Source: Owenia fusiformis (lineage: Eukaryota > Annelida > Polychaeta > Sabellida > Oweniidae). From it: DNA of 64,000 nucleotides. Below are positions 23,191 to 37,100 of this stretch, one piece after another. Both the position numbers and the translations under genes were made by a program. The stretch lies in NCBI GenBank assembly GCA_903813345.2, contig CAIIXF020000003.1, positions 1,948,109 through 2,012,108 on the forward strand, in the 5' to 3' direction. Under the pieces are notes generated by a model, which was not told the origin of the DNA, searched no databases, and was given only the letters and a program-made list of their open reading frames with translations. Within the stretch, counting starts at the first letter, position 1. The number at the start of each line of letters is the position of its first letter.

Positions 23191-25749
23191 CTGCCTTTAA
23201 ACTTCCTTAAAACCCATTTAAATTATGTTTTACATCTAAGTTCCATACTATTAAACCATATATATCATCATAGAGAAATACATACCTGAAATTCGTTAAT
23301 GTCAGAAGATATGATATTGTACAATTTGTCAAGTTTTGAAACCTCCTTAAAACCCATCTAAATTATGTTTTACATCTTAGTTTCATACTACAAAACCATA
23401 TTTGTTATCATAGAGAGATATATGTAAAAAACGAATGAGGGCCATTCACAGTTATAGGCCTACCTAAAATTAATAAATTCCAGACCTGTTATTATACAAT
23501 TCTTCAATTTTTTATATTGTTTAAACCTTAAGCTTCTTTAAAACCTGTCTAAATTTTGTTTAACATCTTAGTTCAACACTACTAAAGCATATATGTCATC
23601 AAAAAGGGATAGATGTAAAAAACATAAGGCTTACCTAAATACCCAATATTCATTAATATCAGCTCTGATATTGTACAATTCGTCAAAATTTAAACTTGTT
23701 TAAAACCTTAAACTTTGTTTTACATCTTAGTTCAACACTACTAAAAGCATATATGACATCAAAAAGGGATAGATGTAAAAAACATAATACCTAAAATTCA
23801 TCAATATCAGCTCTGATATTGTACAATTTGTGAAAATTTGAACTTATTTAAAACCTTAAACTTCTTTAAAACCCATCTTGATTATGTTTTATATATTAGC
23901 TCCACACTACTAAATCATATATCATCAAAAAAGGATAGATGTAAAAAATATAAGGGCCAAGCAAGGTTATACTTTAAATTCCTTTAAAAATTTTAAAATT
24001 CATTTCAGATTTGATATTGTACAATACGCCAAGATTTTGAACTTGTTTAAAATGTTAAGCTTTAAAATCGATGTAAATTATGTTATACATATTTCCACAC
24101 AACTAAACCAAATATATCATGAAAAGGGGATAGGTGTTAAAATATATGGACTAACCAAGGTTATACTTGAAATTCATTCATTGCAGACCTGATATTGTAC
24201 AATTCTTCAAATTAAAATCCTTAAACCTTCTTAAAATGCATCTAAATTATTTTTTACATCTTAGTTCCACACTACAAAACCATACATATCATCAAAGAGG
24301 GATAGGTGTAAAAAAATATAAGGCTCATCCGAGGTCTTACTTAAAATTTGCAAATTCAGACCTGATATTGTACAATTCTTCAAATTTTGAACTTGTTAGA
24401 ATCCTTAAACCTTCTAAAAATTCATCTAAACTATATTTTACATCTTAGTTCCATACCATAAAACTATAACTGTCATTAAAGAGGGACAGATGTAAAAAAT
24501 AAAAGAGTCGTCCAAGGTCATACCTATTAGTCGAAAATTCAGACCTGATATTGTATAATTCTTTAAATTTTGGACTCAAAAATCCCTAAACATTCTTCAA
24601 AACCATCTGAATCATTTTTAACATCTTAGTTCCACTTTACAAAACAATACATCATCAAAGAGTCACAAATGTAAAACATAAGAGCCATCCAAGGTCTTAC
24701 CTGAAATTCGTAAATTCAGACCTGATATTGTACATTTTTTTCAAATTTGGAACTTGTTAAAATCCTTAAATCTCTTAAAATTCATCTAAATTATATTTTA
24801 CATCTTAGCTTCACACTATAAAACCATAAATATCATCAAAGAGGAACAGATGTAAAAAACAAAAGGGTCGTCCAAGGTCATACCTGAAATTCGAGAATTC
24901 AGACCTGATATTGTACAATTCCTCAAATTTTGGACTCATTGAAATCCCTAAACACTCTTCAAAACCATCTAAACCATTTTTACATCTTAGTTCCACACTA
25001 CAAAACAATACATATCATCAAAGAGTGACAGATATAAAAAGAGTGACAGATATAAAAACATAAGAGCCATCCAAGGTCTTACCTGAAATTCGTAAATTCA
25101 GACCCGATATTGTGAAATTCTTCAAATTTTGAACAAGTTAAAAATCCTTAAACCTTCTTAGAATTCATCTAAATTATATTTTACATCTTAGTTCCACACT
25201 ATAAAACCATAAATACCATCAACGAGGAAGGATTTAAAAGACATAAGGGTCATCCAAGGTCATACCTGAAATTCATAATTCAGACCTGATATTGTACAAT
25301 TCTTCAAATTTTGGACTCATTTAAAATCCTTAAACTTTCTTCAAATCAATCTTAATTATTTATTACTAATTAGTTTCACACTACAAAACCATACATATCA
25401 TCCAAGAGGGACAAATGTAAAAAATATAAGGCTCATCCAAGGTAATACCTGAAATTCGTAAATTCAGACCTGATATTGTACAATTCTTCAAATTTTGAAC
25501 TTGTTAAAATTCTTAAACCTTCTTAAAAACCATCTAAATTATTTTGTACATCTTAGTTTCATACTACAAAACCATAAATATCATCAAAGGGGGACAGATG
25601 TAAAAAATCTAAGGCTCATCCAAGGTCTTACCTAAAATTTGTAAATTCAGACCTGATATTGTACAATTCTTGGAATTTTGAACTTGTTTAAAACATAAAA
25701 CTTCCTTAAAACCCATTTTAATTATTTTTTACATCTTAGTTCCATACTT
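23191..25749 (-). repeat. ~180-bp tandem array, right arm
   Basis: About fourteen reverse-oriented units carry the phrase gacctgatattgtacaat, spaced roughly 150-200 bp from about 23318 to 25652. Units nearest the outer end match the left arm best, while those near the centre are more diverged and irregular. Confidence 0.8.
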
Positions 25750-26344
25750 CTAAACCATATTTATCATCAAAGAGGGATAGATCTGGAAACCATAGGCATC
25801 AGCTATAGTCATACACAAAATCACCCCTCTCAAAAATGTCAAATTTTTCAAAAATTCAACAATTTTTTTCTCGGCTCCTACTAGTTCAATTAGTTTGAAC
25901 CTTTCAGGGCTCATAGCCCTGCTACTGGGCACTTCACGTGAAATGTTTCAATGTCTTCCAGTGTCTGATTGAAAAGTGAGGCTCTAAATAGTAAGAAAAT
26001 GGGTCACGAATTTGCCCCCTGGGGTACATACTTTGTAGTATTTTCCAAATTCTGTAGGAGTGATTGGCATTATTTGTTATGCAAATGATTCATATATATA
26101 ATGTCTATGTATGTAACTTACAAACATCAAGATATCTAAAATTATTGAGAATGAAAAAAATATTTTCCGGGGGTGGGGTGTTTCTGGGGGGTGGGGGGCT
26201 AACCCCTGAAAAAAAGAATTATGTACCACTCTGTGAAGCTATCACCTAGGTAGAATTTTCATCCAAGACTTCCCTCTAACTGAAAATGCTGCCAAACCAA
26301 CTATACTCCATTTATTAAGAATTTTCCTCCTCGCTCTTAGAGTA

Positions 26345-27500
26345 TAAGTAGTTTTACACTATTTTACATTATCTACCCCTCTTAAATAGGCAATTAAAAT
26401 GATAATAAAATTCATACAAAGAGGTCAATGGTAGGACTAATAATCCTGAAAGAATTAAAACCTTTGCTAAATATGGTACTAAGATAAATAAAGTGAAAAC
26501 TCTGCAAGGCAACATCTTTTCAACATCATGAAATGTTCTGACATCATATGGTCTGCATGTGGTCTTAAAGAGATCGAGTCTTCCAGATTTCTATTCTGGA
26601 CAATCAGTAATGTCCCAATATAATTGCTCATAAAACATCATATATACCTTAGATATATCTTGAGACCAAATCATAAGCACGATATCGACAATATATTGAG
26701 GATATCAACAGGACAACCAAAAGAACAACCAACTGTCAGAATTGAACGCAATAAGTCGAAAACAGAATACAATGTTTTTGGGGGAATTTATCTATATTGT
26801 AACCCCTTAGAAGTAATAAATATGGCTTCTCCAAGCCAAAATAATCTGAAAGAAAAAGCCAATCAGACTGGAACAAATTTGAGCGGGCTTTTTAAATTTT
26901 AATTTCAATTTCTATTGATGTAAGTGGAAATTCATGGCTAAGAACAATCATCGAATTGATACTGTTAACGAATTAATTCAAGCCTCAGAATTGATAAGTT
27001 GATAAACAAACTTGTGTTACATCAAATAACAAGAAAAAATCAGGGGGTTACTCTAATTGTGTTTTTAGGAGACCCGATATCTTTAAAGTCCCCGATACAT
27101 CGGGCTACGTATACCGCCGTGTTTACATTAGGGGATTAGACGAGTTTATTGTTATTTAGGTATGCAAGCTATATATTAAGCCTTCATGCATGTACTCGTG
27201 TGTGCAATTAGCATGCCCTTCAATATTATATAAACCAGGCTATTCAAGTACTACATAATGTACACTCTTTTTGTGTGTACTATGTGGGAATACAATTCCC
27301 TGGGAAACAAAACACAAATACTTTTTATTTGTTCAAAATGAGCCATTTGATCGATGCATACACTAATTAGCTTCATAAATAACATCTACAAAGTATATCT
27401 AATAGTAATTTTAAATTTCAATGGTGAAACTTACTTGGTTACGATTATACGGGAAATCAACACGAAGATTGTTCACCTTCCTGGCTTACCTCTAAAGCCT
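26345..27500. other. Unassigned stretch between elements
   Basis: No gene recognised. A segment near 26480-26580 with gaaatgttctgacatcata resembles the degenerate repeats at 28865-29250. A 92-codon plus-strand frame at 26624-26902 has no recognisable motif. Confidence 0.35.
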
Positions 27501-27506
27501 GTACCT

Positions 27507-28797
27507 CACGGTGTATAACCCAAACGCTCCTACATGCACGACGGAGCGTTTTATTTACGCGGAAACGCTCCAGAGCGAAATAAAATGGCGGCTAATGAAG
27601 ATTCCACTATGACCGTCAGTATTGTTTCTCTCGTTTCTCTTACATATCATATGTTATGGTGAAATATTATGTACCATTCGATGAACAATACCGTGAGCAA
27701 AGATCTTATTTATTCAACTTCTGGTGGTAAACTGTTATTTGCTTGATCAAAGCTCCGTAGTGTAGATCGAACGAATCTCAAGATGACGATTTGACCACGA
27801 ATTACGAATTAAACTAGTATTTCTCTGAAAACGTTAATCTTTCTGTTAATGTGGTAGATCAAGAACTCGTATATTCTCATTTCCTAAAATCCCAGTCCAA
27901 ATCCATTACTTGTTCTCAAGAAATCGCTTGTTTTCCTCGAAACGCTCCGTCGATTTAGAACACAATTTTAGAAACGCTCTTACCATTTTGTTTTGATATC
28001 ATTTTCAGATTATTAGAGAAGAGTTTCAATCGAATCTTTCTCTCAAAAACGTGTTGTACTTGTTAGGCAAATTGAAACATCTGAACCTGGTGGTGCTAAA
28101 CGTGCAACTAGCTGATTTAAGCCTACATTAGACGATGTCATGCCTACATGTGTGCTAAATCATAAAACTATAGAAAAAAACGAAAATTTATATGTGAATT
28201 AATCTTTCTTCTTTTGATGCCAAGGGGTATATAAGATCTTTTCTTCCTCTTCTTGAAAAGGAAAGGCAAGCTATATATTTCCTAAACAGATCTAGACTAC
28301 CGGGGCGTTTCCAGTTCACTGTGTTAACCAGATCGGAGCGTTTCTTGAATATGAGAATGTCATCATTTTTAAGACTGGATTTTCGGTCATCAAATCACTA
28401 TTACGATTATGTATGGTGCGTTGAAGCATTGGAATTTGACTAAAATATACGTTGGTGCTCTAATCTTGGCTGAACTAATCACATGTATCGACAAAAGGGG
28501 TTTTGGCTGGTAGAATGACAGATACGTTTTTGGATTTTGATAACTATACTGCTTCGTACAGCTCTTCCTTATTGCTTCAAACGTCAACAGTCAGCCAAGT
28601 ACAACATGAATATCACACCCATCGAATGGTATACTCGAAATATGTAACTCATACCTCTTATTCCCATTATCGGGGAAATTGTCAGACGGCTCATCATTCC
28701 CGCTAGCCAGTTTTCCTACTCCGGAGCGTTTCTTTGTTTAATTTCAGTAATGAAACGCTCCGTCGTGCATGTAGGAGCGTTTGGGTTATACACCGTG
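27507..28797. mobile_element. 1.3-kb TIR element with CAC...GTG ends and 5-bp TSD
   Basis: The termini are perfect 45-bp inverted repeats starting cacggtgtataacccaaacg. They are flanked by direct TACCT copies at 27502-27506 and 28798-28802, a 5-bp target duplication. Inside, ggagcgttt and its complement recur several times in subterminal and internal positions. There is no transposase frame. CAC...GTG ends with a 5-bp duplication match the Transib superfamily (which includes RAG-like transposons) better than the other cut-and-paste families I know, but the family call is an inference from ends alone. Confidence 0.85.
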
Positions 28798-28864
28798 TAC
28801 CTGGTATTCGCTTTAAATAGGTTAGCGAGAGCGCTGCGCCTGCGCAGTAAACTTTAGCGCACAC

Positions 28865-29250
28865 TTAAAGATGTTGAAATAGGTAAAAATATGAAACAAT
28901 ACATTTTTGAAACGTTTGCAAGGGTGAAAAAATATTTGACAAATGAGAACAGTTCTGACATTATATAGTTTGTATAATGGTCTTCAGAATAAGTGAAGGT
29001 GAAAAATAAAATTGAAAGTGTTTGCAAGGGTAAGAATTTGTTTGACAAAAAAGAAGTGTTCTGACATCATATATATATCTATATAATTTCAAGGGCAAAC
29101 AATCTCTGAAACAAAAATGAAGTGCTCTGACATCAAATAGTATTTATATGAACTTAAGGTGTTGAAAAAATATGAAACCAAAAATAAAAATGAAAATTTT
29201 GCAAGGATAAAAAATTTGTTTGACAAAAATTAAGTATTCTGATATTACGC
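28865..29250. repeat. Degenerate tandem repeat
   Basis: Four diverged units of roughly 70-115 bp carry gtttgcaaggg, a tttgacaaa motif and ttctgacatca, at about 28951, 29058, 29126 and 29240. No coding sequence is seen. Confidence 0.5.
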
Positions 29251-29258
29251 CCGGTGAC

Positions 29259-30018
29259 CCGAAAATGAACGAAATTTATGTGTGGGTGTGGCGGGGGGGG
29301 GGGGGGGGGGGCTGAGTAGCTAATCTATTAAAAAGGCGCAACGCAACCGTGCACATTTCAATGTTTTTGCTATAAATCAAGCAATGGGTCTACACGACCT
29401 GTAGTAAACATTGTAAGTGATGTTTTCATCACAAAATTAATGGCATTGCTGGCTTTAAAAACAAGTTTCCTTATTTTTTGGAAATAATCAAAAATAATTA
29501 AAAGTCGACGGAGGGGTGGTGAATATGGGGAGGGGGGGGAGTGATCTTTCTATTAGACATGATAAGATATGTTACTTGACTTATTAACTCCAAACGTCCC
29601 TGTTTTTTACTCTTCAGTGTTGTAACATCTCCAAATGTTACTGAGTCAGGATTTCATTTTTCAAATACACGAATTCGTGTAAAGTTCTTCCACTTTAAGA
29701 CAAAACATCCACCCCTTTGTTCACTCCCCCTCCCTCCGTTCAGTTTTAATAATATCGATTTTTTATATAACGTATGTAAACTTATTTTGAAAAAACAGGG
29801 ATGTTAATTTTATCAAAATAACGTTACTTGTAAATATTAATTAGAGGTCTTGTAGACCATAATTGCTTGATTTATAGCAAAAACCTTGACTTTTGTACGT
29901 CGGTGACGTCGGGCCTTTTTTTATAGATCTCGATATCTTAAAAGTGCATCCTTTAAAAAAATCCTCGATTTGTTGAAATTTCTAGCAGAAATCGCCTACC
30001 CCCTTTGTTCATTTTCCG
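29259..30018. mobile_element. Foldback/MITE-like element with ~90-bp imperfect arms
   Basis: The ends ccgaaaatgaac (29259) and gttcattttccg (30007-30018) pair as inverted repeats. Better-conserved arms lie further in: 29349-29405 against 29845-29900, with the core tttttgctataaatcaagca. A G-run of about 18 sits near the left end. Half of the element recurs at 52970-53290, including gtaggcgatttctgc and the tttttgctataaatca core, so the family is dispersed. Confidence 0.7.
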
Positions 30019-30232
30019 ATGGATATCATGTAGTCTCTATATTGTCTCTATAAACCGCACGATCCAGTAAAATTATATTTTTGGTAACACGAAGGCTATA
30101 TCGACCAAGCTTATTCTTGATATTCAGCAAGCCGAATGTGTTTCACATTATCTGTGTCTTTTGGGTGCGATTCTTACCTGATCGTTCGATGAAATGTAGA
30201 TAAAGCGGATTTTACCGGAGTATGCTCATTGA

Positions 30233-31140
30233 CACTGTGTCATAATGTGCATATGATCTTAACGTATCAATTCAAAGTACAATGTTATATTCATGGTTAA
30301 ATAATAAACTAGTTAACTTGAAACGCTATAAAAAGTACAGTAAAATACGTAACAAGACGTGACACTGTTCGCGATGCGGGGGCGACGCAGATCTTTCGAG
30401 GGAAACGTGATCAGCCCAGTTGTAATAAGGGACGGGTAGAGGTGGAACCGGGAAGCGAAATGCCCCACGTCACATCTACGTGATTAACTGCTTGTAATTT
30501 ATAGCCCTAAAGTTAAACTTGTGGAAAGTAGAAACGGGAACGTGCAGTACAATGTAGTTCATTCAATAGGTTAACGGTCAGCTACAATCCCTCCACGTCA
30601 TGTCAGGGGATTCCGGAAGTCGTAAAATACGTCAGTACCATTCGGCATATTCCGGAATTTTACGAGAATAGCCGAAAATGTTCACTCATAATAAACTAAT
30701 AACTGGCATATTTTTTATGTAAATATATGTTTTTGATCACGTTCCCGCCCCCCACGTGTAAAACAATATGAAAGTTACTTATTAGAAATCAATTAGTTCT
30801 TAAAATAACAAAAATACAAAATTTTGCCTATACCAGCTTCTAGATTTTTTCAATGATCATCCAGTAGAAAGTGCTGTATTTGATGTGACATATCACGACG
30901 AGTCGATATATGTTTTTCGGAAACAAGTCGGTAAGAATTCATTTCTAATCTTTGGAGTTTTCCCTCCTCTAAGTGTTTACATAAAATTAAACTCTACTCC
31001 ACTAAAACCCGTGTAATAAAACACGTTCCGGTTAGAAGCATAGCATAAATAAATGCTAGAAATTAATGTTTAAGTTTAAACTGGAGTATACTGACACACA
31101 TAAAATACTTGAGCAAGGTTAACAGTGAAATGAGGACATC
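30233..31140 (+). promoter_or_regulatory. 5' flank of receptor copy A (duplicated)
   Basis: The ~0.9 kb before the copy A start codon is alignable, with gaps, to 49548-50336 before copy B. Shared landmarks are aacgtatcaattcaaagtac, gtggaaccgggaag and the last 55 bases including cacacataaaatacttgagc. The latter holds a weak TATA-like cataaaata about 35 bp before the ATG. Transcription start is not defined. Confidence 0.5.
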
Positions 31141-34100
31141 ATGTCTGTTTATTTTTGCATAATAATTATTCTTTGCACAAGGCTATTAACAACGTTTGGA
31201 ATAACTGATAATGTTACATCAACACTTGATGACAATACGCGTTCTTTGGCCAACACGACAACTCCTGACATCAATACTACAAATGCTACGATGGACAGTT
31301 TGGGGCAACGGCCAACAATACTCATAGGGAATCTTATTTTTCGGCAATTCGTCTTCTTTAACGACTCGTGCAAGTTCGCGGAACAAGCGATCCTAGATGT
31401 CAACAATGCCATTGACTTGTTTCCTTTATTCAGACTTGAACTGGATCCATGTTTACCAGTAAGTTAATGCATGCAACCCTTCTTGCAACCTTTCTAACCC
31501 TACTATCACACCAAACTAGTTTTCACTACGTTCTCGCAAACGGGTTTCAACTGTGTACGAACGGACTGGACGTACTTAGAACCGTTTGGGGTCTATTTAT
31601 AAACTTCACCGAACGTACTCGAACGGGTAGGTCCTCTTGAACTTAGAACATGCTCAAAATGTTCTCGTGGTCGATACGTTCTACAATTAGAACGAGTGAC
31701 AACGTACTAACGACGAGCTGGACGTACTACGAACGGAACCGTCGTACTTCAATCCTACTAAGGACGTTATGACAACGAGTTGAACTGTCTGAGGACGTAT
31801 TGAGAACGAGGTAGAACTAATTGCAAACGGGTTTTATCTGATTAAGAACGTATTTAAGACTGCTTATGAACGAGTTAGCAAAAATATAACTATCACACCA
31901 AACAAGTTGCCACTGCGTTCTTCAAAACTGGTTTTAAACTGTGTGCGAACAGAATGAACGTAGCTGCAACTTAATAAGGTCTATTTACGAACTTCATGAA
32001 CGTTAGAAGACGGGAAGGTGATTTTAGAATTTCGATTCAAAATTCGATTGCGACCATACCGTTCTGTAATCAGGTCATGATGACCTTCTAGACTAAGGGA
32101 CGCGTTATACCACGTTGCACACCGACGTGGTGCAGCCTGAACGAACTGCGAATGAGATGGACGTATTGAAGACTGTTTATGAACGAAGTAGCTAATTATT
32201 TTAGACATATTTCCCAACCACAGCCAGATTGAGCCCGTTTTACGACGTTTTCATAGGACTGGCAAGAACGGGTAAGAACTAGTTTGGTGTGATAGGGGAG
32301 TTATATTTGAAGCAAGGTGAAAAATTCCATTCTGACATATCTTGACCTTGTGAAGGTCATTGAGGTGAAATCTCAGATCTTAACTCCGATGTGAACGTCC
32401 AAAAACTTGCAGATGATTTAAAAAATTGAAGTCTAAAGAATATTTTAAGTTATTGGAAATTCGAAGCTTGTTGAACATTTATTTCTAATCAAAATGAGGA
32501 CCGAATTTGTATTGATGTAATGCTTAATTTCTTTTTAACCTTATAGTTTCTTTGTTCAATAATCTAAATTTTCATGATAAATTACAACATGTAGAGTGAT
32601 AGGGTCACCCCACCAACACTCTGATAAGTCACGAAATTAAGTTGCAAATGTATGACATGGAAGTCTATGGCAGTCTAGCCAAACCAAACTAAATATAAAC
32701 AGGGGTGACAACTATTATATTAGCTTCATTCAATTGTGCAAACACTCTAGATCTCTTATTCGATTAAACGTTTTTGAGAAATTCTAATACACAGGTTTCT
32801 AAGTAAAGTAAGAATATTCTAATATTAAAATAGATTAAACATTCAATGTTATTTTCGGTGAATACATGTTCAACTTTTTTGAACGATGAGCATGCATTCA
32901 GCTCCCGGGATTCAGCTCAATAGAATGGAATATTTGAAAAACACTTTCATGTCGCATTTGGGTTAAATCTGCATTCCCATTGTAAACCACTTTCCATTAA
33001 TGGAAACTAAAAAACGTTTTATTTGTAATTTAGAATAGTTCAGTATCGGGAGTGAACACCAAGCTGTGGGAATATATCTACCGAGGTCGTGATACGCCGT
33101 TTATATTGAGCACTTTTGTTGGACAAGAAGCTACGGTACCAGTTTGTGTTACGTGGGGATGTATAGTGGTATGTAGCGTATGTTAACCAAGTGTATAGAG
33201 TTAACTAACTTTTTTAAAAAGACTTTAGTTAAGCTCCAATGTCCTGTTTAAAAAACCTTATCGTTACCATGACTATACTATAACCAATAACCAATACTTT
33301 CCAGCATGAATCTACTTGTTGAGACTTGATGATGACGTACAAGATGATATACATTTGATAAGTCAATTGTATCCCCATGTCAACCACATGTGAAGTCAAT
33401 ACACCCTTTCTGAAAACCTCATTTTCTCAGAAGAACGCAAGTTGACTGAGTCTTAACAAGTGGATTCAAGTGGGATATTATTGATAAAATCAATTTTCAA
33501 TAGTAAGAATACGGGTTTTAAACAGGACATTGGGTTTGCTTCTTAGAATTCTATGAAAACACTACAACTATTGTCCATCGAGATTGGGTTTAGTGAATTT
33601 CATATAAAATTCATAAGGGGGGGGGGGGGGTAGCGTGACATAACAAGCCGTCGTCTGTTTATATCTTTCAGAATCAGCTTACTTTGCAATCGCGTTATGA
33701 TGCCGAGAGGTACAAATACTACACCATGACACATGCTGGAATTTCAGACGTTGCTGTAGTGTTCGATTTGATTTTGCAACGATTTGGATGGAACAAAATA
33801 GGACTTATAACCTATGATAATGGTGTCATGTCAAAGGTATGCCGAGTGTACATTGCAGTTCCAAACACTGTTTGTAATATATATGGCAGTTGGTAAACAC
33901 TTATTTCAAGATTTTGTTCGCACTCCCGGTGTCAAAATTAATTTATCTCACTCTCTTTATCCTGTTTTATGTTTTAACAATTATCTAGTAGAACATGGAC
34001 GTTGCAAATCACATTGACTTTCTAATGGTAGCTTACATTTGTAAAACGGTCCCGTATTGGAAATATTATGGCAGTTAAGTGCAGATTTATCTAAATCTAA

Positions 34101-37100
34101 AAATTTGAGTTGCGTCACATGTGCAGAAGCAGGCAGCCATCTTTTGTTCTATTCTACGAATAGACTATATGTAATCTCCAAATCAGGCTTGAATTTGAGG
34201 TTGAACCCTCTCACAAGACTTGCAAATGCTAGCATATCTGTCGGATTACAAACTACTTACCCCCAATCACAAACCACTCATATGCTGATGGACATCCTGC
34301 ACGTCCTTTCACCCGAGCTTGGTGTAACGTAATTTTATGGTGATATGTCTAATTGGTCTCGCAGATCTTAGTCATTTTATTTTATGTTGGTCGTGACTAG
34401 GTCAACCGACCCCACATCTGTACACATCAGGATTGAATTAATTATGACCTTATATGTTGTCTCAAATTTCTGATTTATTGGGGCAAGGGTTTCTCTGACG
34501 ACTGATACAGCCCCCATCACCAAATGAGGTCTTGATGTCTCTTCTAGCTTAATTTTGCATCTACATTTTTTTGACAAGGGTACAGATGTTCTTAAGAAGA
34601 AACTAGCTAAACGAAACATAAAACCATATGCTGACGTTCTGTTTGATAAATCGTCGTCTGATGTTATTTGGACATCATTAAAGGTAAAATTAATATATTG
34701 CAAGGTCAAGCTGATAACAAAGATGAAACGGAAAATTATGATTCAATATATCATGATAACTTTATTGATAATGAAAAAATATTTAACTATATAGAGGTGA
34801 ATACCTGTGTATCTTTCACAAGTGATATTCCAAGAACCCTAGAGGACTATTGGAATATCATCCTGTGAAAGTATCATTTTTATAGTTAGTGTATAAGAAA
34901 TAACTAGAATGGTAAATTGAACAAAGTTCAATCTAAGACTCCAGATCAAAGCTGAGTAAGAAGATGAGTAGGGTAGCTGAATGAGTAGTTGACTATTTAT
35001 ATACACCCCCAATCCGCAATCAAATTATCAGTGTGGAGTTAGTACTAATTTAGTGTGGAATTAGCGCTAAAATGTCAGTACTGATTTAGTACCAATCGAG
35101 CTGTACAGCAGGTACAAAATTCACACTAACTCAGCGCTAACTCAGCACTAACCTTAGTGATGACTTTGCACCGAATTAGCGTGGAATTAGTGCTAAATTT
35201 GTATGAATTTTGTACCAACTTTTAAAAATAATCGGGGATGAATCGGGGATGAATCGATAAAAATGTATTAAATTGACATTTTTATTAAGATCTTGTTTTT
35301 AATTAGACCAACAAGGGAAAGGATTTTTAAGGGTTATGATATCACATGATTTTGATATATCTTGGTTTTTCTTCAGGTATTAATATTATAACCAAACAAG
35401 TATCCCAGCTATAATATCATTAAAAACATAATACATTATCTTGTTATATATAATACCAAATTATAACTTTATTCATCATATCATTTACTGGTCTTAAAGG
35501 AGTAGGTCCTATCGCATTTATCGTATATTATATATCCTATCGTTTTATTTCCTTCAGATTGAAGATTTACCACAGTAACAGTAAATAACAGTAAATTACA
35601 AAAGATTCACTATTTACACAATGTACAAAAACTGTCGTTCTGTATATAAATGATGATGACCCTAACTCCCAATAACATACAACTGGTAAATGTCATTGCC
35701 TTTACAAGGGTATCAGTTCAAAGGTGTAGGGGTGTGTTTAGTCCATAATTGTTCTTGTCATTCCTTAATCATTCGTTAATGCTAACACCCTGTCATTGTG
35801 CCTTCTTATTCGCCGATTTAGTTCCCCTGATGTAAAATCGTTATACCTGAAATGATAAAAAAGAAACGCTAATTTAAGGCTTCATCACATTTGCAATAAA
35901 CATGCATATTCATAAGTTAAACCAATTAATCCATGATCGTGATTGCAGCTTACTAAGTACATATATGTATATTTTCTTTGTATAACATTTACATTTCCTA
36001 AATAGCGGTGATGCAATATTATTAAGGATCCAATTTATGAGACATCAAGAGAACATGCTGTCACTGTTCAGTATCTATATGTATACGGTATAAGGCAACT
36101 GAATTAATTCTGAATTAATCAATTAATATGATAAATCAATACATACCTCGTGAAAGTTGTTCATAGGCCTAGTTTAACCATCCTTTTGGGTTTTTGCTCC
36201 ACCCCCACAAGCTTTTTGTTGTTATAACTGATAACAGTTACCTGAAAATATAGTTTTCTATGAACATTCGCAGATTTGCTTACCGTAATAGTTAATGTAA
36301 TTGAAAGTTCGAAATAATATCTTTGAACAAAGAATTCAGTTTGCATACACAAATTGTTTCCAATATTTTTACAGGGCCAAAATATTATGCTAGATTATTT
36401 TGTCATAGTTAGGGTTGACGTATTTACAATTTTATTATAGCCCTGTGAGGAAGCATAGGCTATTAACATGTTGAATTGGTGATATGACATGAGGGCATAA
36501 ATAAGGTTATGAACATGGTAGCATGATGAAATGAATGGTGATATAACATGGGAGCAGGTAATATGAAATGAACATGGTGATATAACATGGGAACATGGTG
36601 ATATGAAGTGAACATGGTGATATAACATGGGAGCATGGTGATATGACATGGACATGGTGATGTAACATGGGAACATGGTGATATGAAATGAACATGGTGA
36701 TATAACATGGGAGCATGGTGATATGAAGTGAACATGGTGATATAACATGGGAGCATGGTGATATGACATGGACATGGTGATGTAACATGGGAACATGGTG
36801 ATATGAAATGAACATGGTGATATAACATGGGAGCATGGTGATATGAAATGAACATGGTGATATAACATGGGAGCATGGTGATATGACATGAACATGGTGA
36901 TGTGACATAGGAACACGGTGATATGAAATGAACATGGTGATACAACATGGGAACATGGTGATATGAAATAAACATGGTGATATAACATGGGAGCATGGTG
37001 ATATGAAATGAACATGGTGATATAACATTGTGATATAACATGGGAGCATGGTGATATGAAATGAACATTGTGATATAACATAGGAGCATGGTGATATGAA

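Larger units (their letters stand above)
21007..26342. mobile_element. 5.3-kb foldback element with tandem-repeat arms
   Basis: The two outer ~600-bp segments (21007-21600 and 25750-26342) are near-identical inverted copies beginning ctctaagagcgaggagg, flanked by TA on both sides. Inside, the left arm carries about seven ~182-bp repeats and the right arm about fourteen in opposite orientation, around a ~370-bp centre. Foldback transposons with tandem repeats inside long inverted arms are known as FB in Drosophila and TU in sea urchins. No transposase frame is present, so it would be non-autonomous. Confidence 0.85.

Noticed and set aside
21419-25932. Matching 60-codon frames at 21419-21601 (+) and 25750-25932 (-)
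   Set aside because: They are the same inverted-arm DNA of the foldback element read twice; no known motif, and the whole arm is equally conserved, coding or not.
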